A DNA stretch of 9,091 nt from DAOPXV01 sp035352535 (lineage in GTDB: Bacteria; Muiribacteriota; UBA9980): assembly GCA_964545075.1 (NCBI GenBank), contig CAZJFS010000176.1, positions 1-9,091 on the forward strand, read 5' to 3'. The notes beneath the pieces are model-generated. The model was given only the letters and a program-made list of their open reading frames with translations, searched no databases and was not told the origin of the DNA. A program made the translations under genes and the position numbers. Positions 6,430 through 9,091 of the stretch are shown here, piece after piece (the stretch's first letter is position 1; each line of letters opens with the position of its first letter).

Positions 6430-7365
6430 TTATTTTCTGTTTTTACCGGATGGCGCGGCCATGTTAAGCTTATAATATTTTTGGGAAAGATTGCGCGCTT
6501 TTTTCGAGTAAGGTCCGGATGTGGTTATTTTGTCGATCTTGCGTAAAACGTTCATTGCCTCTTTGTAATCTTTTTTTACGTCGCCGAGGGTCTCTCCCAG
6601 AAGGACGTAAGCCTGAACGAAGTTTTCATTTTTTTCAATGCTTTTGTTAAGATAACTTATTCCCTTAGCAATGTTTTGCGGGTGCGCGATCATTTCGCGT
6701 GAAAGGAATATTTCGGCCAGCTGAAAGCATTCTTCGGCTGTTTTCGGTTCGCCGGAAGGTTCGGGACGAAGTTTTTTCACGAGAGAGGAGTATTTGTTGG
6801 CGCTGGAGAGCACTTTTTTGTATTTTGCGATGACGCCGTCTTCTCCGGCCGGCGTCAGTGATATTCCGCGGGTTATTTCCATGATGGCGGCGTCGAATTC
6901 GGCGTTGTAATAGAGGAGAAGCCCATACAGGAGTTTGCATTTAAAGCTGGCGGGGTTGTCGCGGACTATCGCCGCGGCTTTTTCAAGCAGACCGTCAAAT
7001 TTTTCAATATCGATCTCATGTTCGAGTATTTCGGCCTCGGCCGTATAATTTTTAGGATCGATAGCTATTATGCTTTTATTCGCCTCGTAGATTTTGGCGT
7101 CGATGTCGCTTGTGTCGGATCCGGCGAAATATGCTTTTTTGCGAAGCATTAATCCTGATATGAGCTCTTCGTAATTTACGGTTTTAGCGTTTCCTTTTAA
7201 TATCTCCGCTTCGGCGCCGCTGATGATGGAATTGGCCTTTTCCATCGTACGGGGATTATAAGATTCGTTTATGGCCAGAGCCGGCGTGAAAAAAAGCGCG
7301 GCTGCGAGGGTTTGAAATATTAAAAGCGAAGCGGGACAAACCATCGGTTTAAATTTTTTCAACAT
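6430..7365 (-). CDS. Exported TPR-like helical-repeat protein, 311 aa
   Basis: I do not recognise a specific family. A clear Sec signal peptide is present: basic MLKKFK, hydrophobic core to about residue 27, and a likely cleavage after TPALA (31). Its Cys10 is not in a lipobox. The mature part is helical and weakly repetitive. The better TPR-like units lie at about 134-171 (LLYGLLLYYNAEFDAAI) and 212-285 (LAEIFLSREM; GISYLNKSIEKNENFVQAY; LLGETLGDVKKDYKEAM). The end (about 295-311) is basic. It sits 45 bases after secA and 12 bases before the larger TPR gene, so the two TPR proteins are probably made together and may act as partners. ATG at 7365 is supported by GGGAG upstream. Homology beyond a general TPR/helical-repeat fold cannot be judged by eye. 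Confidence 0.82.
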   Translation of the reverse strand: MLKKFKPMVCPASLLIFQTLAAALFFTPALAINESYNPRTMEKANSIISGAEAEILKGNAKTVNYEELISGLMLRKKAYFAGSDTSDIDAKIYEANKSIIAIDPKNYTAEAEILEHEIDIEKFDGLLEKAAAIVRDNPASFKCKLLYGLLLYYNAEFDAAIMEITRGISLTPAGEDGVIAKYKKVLSSANKYSSLVKKLRPEPSGEPKTAEECFQLAEIFLSREMIAHPQNIAKGISYLNKSIEKNENFVQAYVLLGETLGDVKKDYKEAMNVLRKIDKITTSGPYSKKARNLSQKYYKLNMAAPSGKNRK

Positions 7366-7376
7366 ATATTTTATCT

Positions 7377-7381
7377 CTCCC
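7377..7381 (-). promoter_or_regulatory. Shine-Dalgarno GGGAG for the 311-aa TPR-like gene
   Basis: GGGAG on the - strand lies 11 bases upstream of the ATG at 7365, slightly long but acceptable spacing. It is the best ribosome-binding site in the window. The adjoining ACCCG (7385-7381) can pair with CGGGT (7410-7406), but the 20-base loop makes this a weak hairpin. Confidence 0.5.
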
Positions 7382-7410
7382 GGGTTTTTTATTCGGGGCC
7401 GATATACCCG

Positions 7411-9091
7411 TTACTTGTTGCCGCAGCATTTTTTATATTTTTTACCCGAGCCGCACGGGCAGTCGTCATTTCTTCCGACCTTAGCGGCGTCGCGCCTGAC
7501 CGTTTTTTTATCGCTTATTGAATCGTCTTTATTGGTGAAGTAAACCGGCTTTTCGGGTTCCAGGTCCTCTTCGACGTTCTTAACGGGTTGCAGCTTGAAG
7601 ATCATTTCGACGACGCTTTGTTTTATGCCGTCTATCATCTCTTCGAACATCTGGGTTCCTTCGATCTTATATTCGACCAGCGGGTCTTTCTGGCCGTACG
7701 CGCGAAGGCCGATGCCTTCCTCAAGGTCGTCCATGGCGGTTAAATGTTCTTTCCACGCGTCGTCAATCATTTTAAGAAGTATGAATTTCTCGAGTTTGAC
7801 GAATACTTCCGGGCCTATTTGACCGCGCTTTATTTCATATGCTTTTCGGGCTTCGTCGAGCAGATTGTCGAACAACTCCGCCTGGGTCAGCTGTTCGATT
7901 TTTTTGGGTTCGATCTTAACGCAGAAGAGGTTGGCGAATTGATCGCAAAGTTTTGGATAATCTCTTTCCTCTTCGTATTTTTCAAAGTCGATAAACGCGA
8001 TGATAAGATTTTCGATAAGTTCCTCGAACATTTCAAGGATGATCTCCGTCGCATCATCGCTGCGCAATATCGTCTGACGCTGCTTGTAGATCGCGTCGCG
8101 CTGGCTGTTCATGACGTCGTCGTATTTCAATACGTGCTTTCTTATATCGAAGTTTCTGGCTTCGACGCGTTTCTGGGCGCTTTCGATAGCCTTTGAAACA
8201 AGGCCCGATTCGATTGGAACGTCCTCTTCCATTCCGAACGTTTCCATCAGGCCCGATATTCTATCGGAGCCGAACAATCTTAAGAGATCGTCGTCGAGAG
8301 CCAGAAAAAATCTCGACAGTCCCGGGTCGCCCTGGCGGCCGGAACGGCCTCTCAGCTGGTTGTCAATGCGCCGGCTTTCGTGGCGTTCGGTGCCGAGAAT
8401 GTATAAGCCGCCGGATTCAATGACCTGTTGTTTTTCAGCTTCGCATTCGGCCTTGTATTTTTCGTATATATGCTTGTATTCTTCTGTGCCTTCGGGATTT
8501 TGGGCGATATGCTGTTTGGCGAGCATCTCCGGGTTTCCGCCGAGCACTATATCCGTTCCGCGGCCGGCCATGTTAGTGGCTATGGTTATGGAACCGAGCC
8601 TTCCGGCCTGAGAAACTATCTCCGCTTCTTTTTCATGATATTTAGCGTTTAATACGCTGCAGGTTATTCCGCGTTTTCTTAGTATTTCCCCAAGCAATTC
8701 GGATTTTTCGATTGAGATGGTGCCGACGAGCACCGGTTGTTTTTTTTCGTTGTGAACCGCCTCGATCTCGTCGCATACAGCCTTGAATTTTGATTTTTCG
8801 GTTTTAAATATCACGTCGGGAGCGTCCTGTCTTACCATGTCGTGGTGAGTCGGTATGACGACCGTTTTAAGTTTGTAAATCTCTTCGAATTCACGCGCTT
8901 CCGTTTCCGCTGTGCCGGTCATGCCGGCGAGCTTTTTATACATCCTGAAATAGTTTTGAAGCGTTATCGTCGCTAGCGTCTGGTTTTCACGCAATATTTT
9001 GACGCCTTCCTTGGCCTCTATCGACTGATGAAGCCCCTCCGAATAACGTCTTCCTATCATCAGGCGTCCGGTGAATTCGTCTACTATTATA
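7411..9091 (-). CDS. secA: Protein translocase ATPase SecA, 5' end missing
   Basis: SecA is the motor that pushes unfolded preproteins through SecYEG. The frame stays open to the right edge; the codons before the ATG at 9060 read IIVDEFTGRL, which is family sequence, so that ATG is internal. About 559 residues are visible, and the N-terminal ~300 (including Walker A/B) lie outside. Numbering from the ATG at 9060, visible blocks are MTGTAETEAREF (47-58), GTISIEKSELL (113-123), ATNMAGRGTDIVLGG (161-175) and GTERHESRRIDNQLRGRSGRQGDPG (223-247, motif VI; key RIDNQLRGRSGRQG). Then come KYDDVMNSQRD (312-322) of the helical scaffold and DAWKEHLTAMDDLEEGI (434-450) of the wing/scaffold end. The C-terminal SEC-C zinc motif is intact: Cys534, Cys536, Cys545 and Cys546 (CPCGSGKKYKKCC), which normally binds zinc and SecB or ribosomes. 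It heads the visible - strand gene cluster. Confidence 0.97.
   Translation of the reverse strand, partial: IIVDEFTGRLMIGRRYSEGLHQSIEAKEGVKILRENQTLATITLQNYFRMYKKLAGMTGTAETEAREFEEIYKLKTVVIPTHHDMVRQDAPDVIFKTEKSKFKAVCDEIEAVHNEKKQPVLVGTISIEKSELLGEILRKRGITCSVLNAKYHEKEAEIVSQAGRLGSITIATNMAGRGTDIVLGGNPEMLAKQHIAQNPEGTEEYKHIYEKYKAECEAEKQQVIESGGLYILGTERHESRRIDNQLRGRSGRQGDPGLSRFFLALDDDLLRLFGSDRISGLMETFGMEEDVPIESGLVSKAIESAQKRVEARNFDIRKHVLKYDDVMNSQRDAIYKQRQTILRSDDATEIILEMFEELIENLIIAFIDFEKYEEERDYPKLCDQFANLFCVKIEPKKIEQLTQAELFDNLLDEARKAYEIKRGQIGPEVFVKLEKFILLKMIDDAWKEHLTAMDDLEEGIGLRAYGQKDPLVEYKIEGTQMFEEMIDGIKQSVVEMIFKLQPVKNVEEDLEPEKPVYFTNKDDSISDKKTVRRDAAKVGRNDDCPCGSGKKYKKCCGNK

Noticed and set aside
7381..7410. 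CGGGT/ACCCG inverted repeat after secA as a transcription terminator
   Set aside because: A five-base-pair stem with a 20-base loop is weak, and on the - strand it is followed by purines, not a T-run.
8111..8611. 166-aa open frame on the + strand inside secA
   Set aside because: Antisense to highly conserved SecA motifs; serine/arginine-rich composition typical of a codon-bias shadow. The same applies to + strand frames at 1748-2200 and 7744-8196.
7411..9060. secA starting at the ATG at 9060
   Set aside because: The frame continues to the edge with IIVDEFTGRL, conserved SecA sequence; the gene is cut by the window.

Overview
The window is one stretch of a bacterial chromosome with very little space between genes. 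No gap between genes exceeds about 70 bases. I see no rRNA, tRNA, CRISPR array, insertion sequence or phage gene. Seven or eight genes are involved, depending on how the two edge fragments are counted: two on the + strand (1-1250) and six on the - strand (1247-9091). The organism looks like an anaerobic or fermentative bacterium with an elaborate envelope. It carries a redox-sensing Rex repressor, a [NiFe]-hydrogenase maturation endopeptidase, an L,D-transpeptidase, UDP-GlcNAc-modifying enzymes for surface glycans, and two exported TPR proteins. GC content looks moderate by eye, with many A/T runs. I would guess a diderm from a poorly cultured phylum, but nothing here fixes the taxon and that guess is weak.

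Layout. The + strand block holds the 3' two-thirds of wecB (UDP-GlcNAc 2-epimerase, entering from the left edge). Six bases later comes a HycI-type hydrogenase maturation protease. This gene runs tail-to-tail into the - strand block, and the two stop codons interlock over four bases. Reading the - strand block in its own direction (right to left) gives: secA (N-terminal third beyond the right edge), a 311-aa exported TPR-like protein, a 530-aa exported TPR protein, rex, an exported L,D-transpeptidase, and a membrane-bound WbpM/PglF/CapD-type UDP-sugar 4,6-dehydratase. Gaps in this block are 45, 12, 34 (or 4), 27 and 67 bases, so most of it is probably co-transcribed. The last two genes also have candidate promoters placed directly against their start codons.

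How the genes may fit together (inference). SecA drives export of the TPR proteins and the L,D-transpeptidase. The transpeptidase works on peptidoglycan, while WecB and the dehydratase both draw UDP-GlcNAc toward surface polysaccharide. Rex, which reads the NADH/NAD+ ratio, sits in the middle of this envelope block, and the hydrogenase protease lies at its far end. This makes a link between redox state and envelope synthesis possible but not shown.

No obviously new multi-gene system stands out. The points most worth a second look are the two unassigned exported TPR proteins next to secA, the divergent active-site motif of the transpeptidase, the hydrogenase protease isolated behind wecB, and the paired, apparently leaderless start regions of the last two - strand genes.
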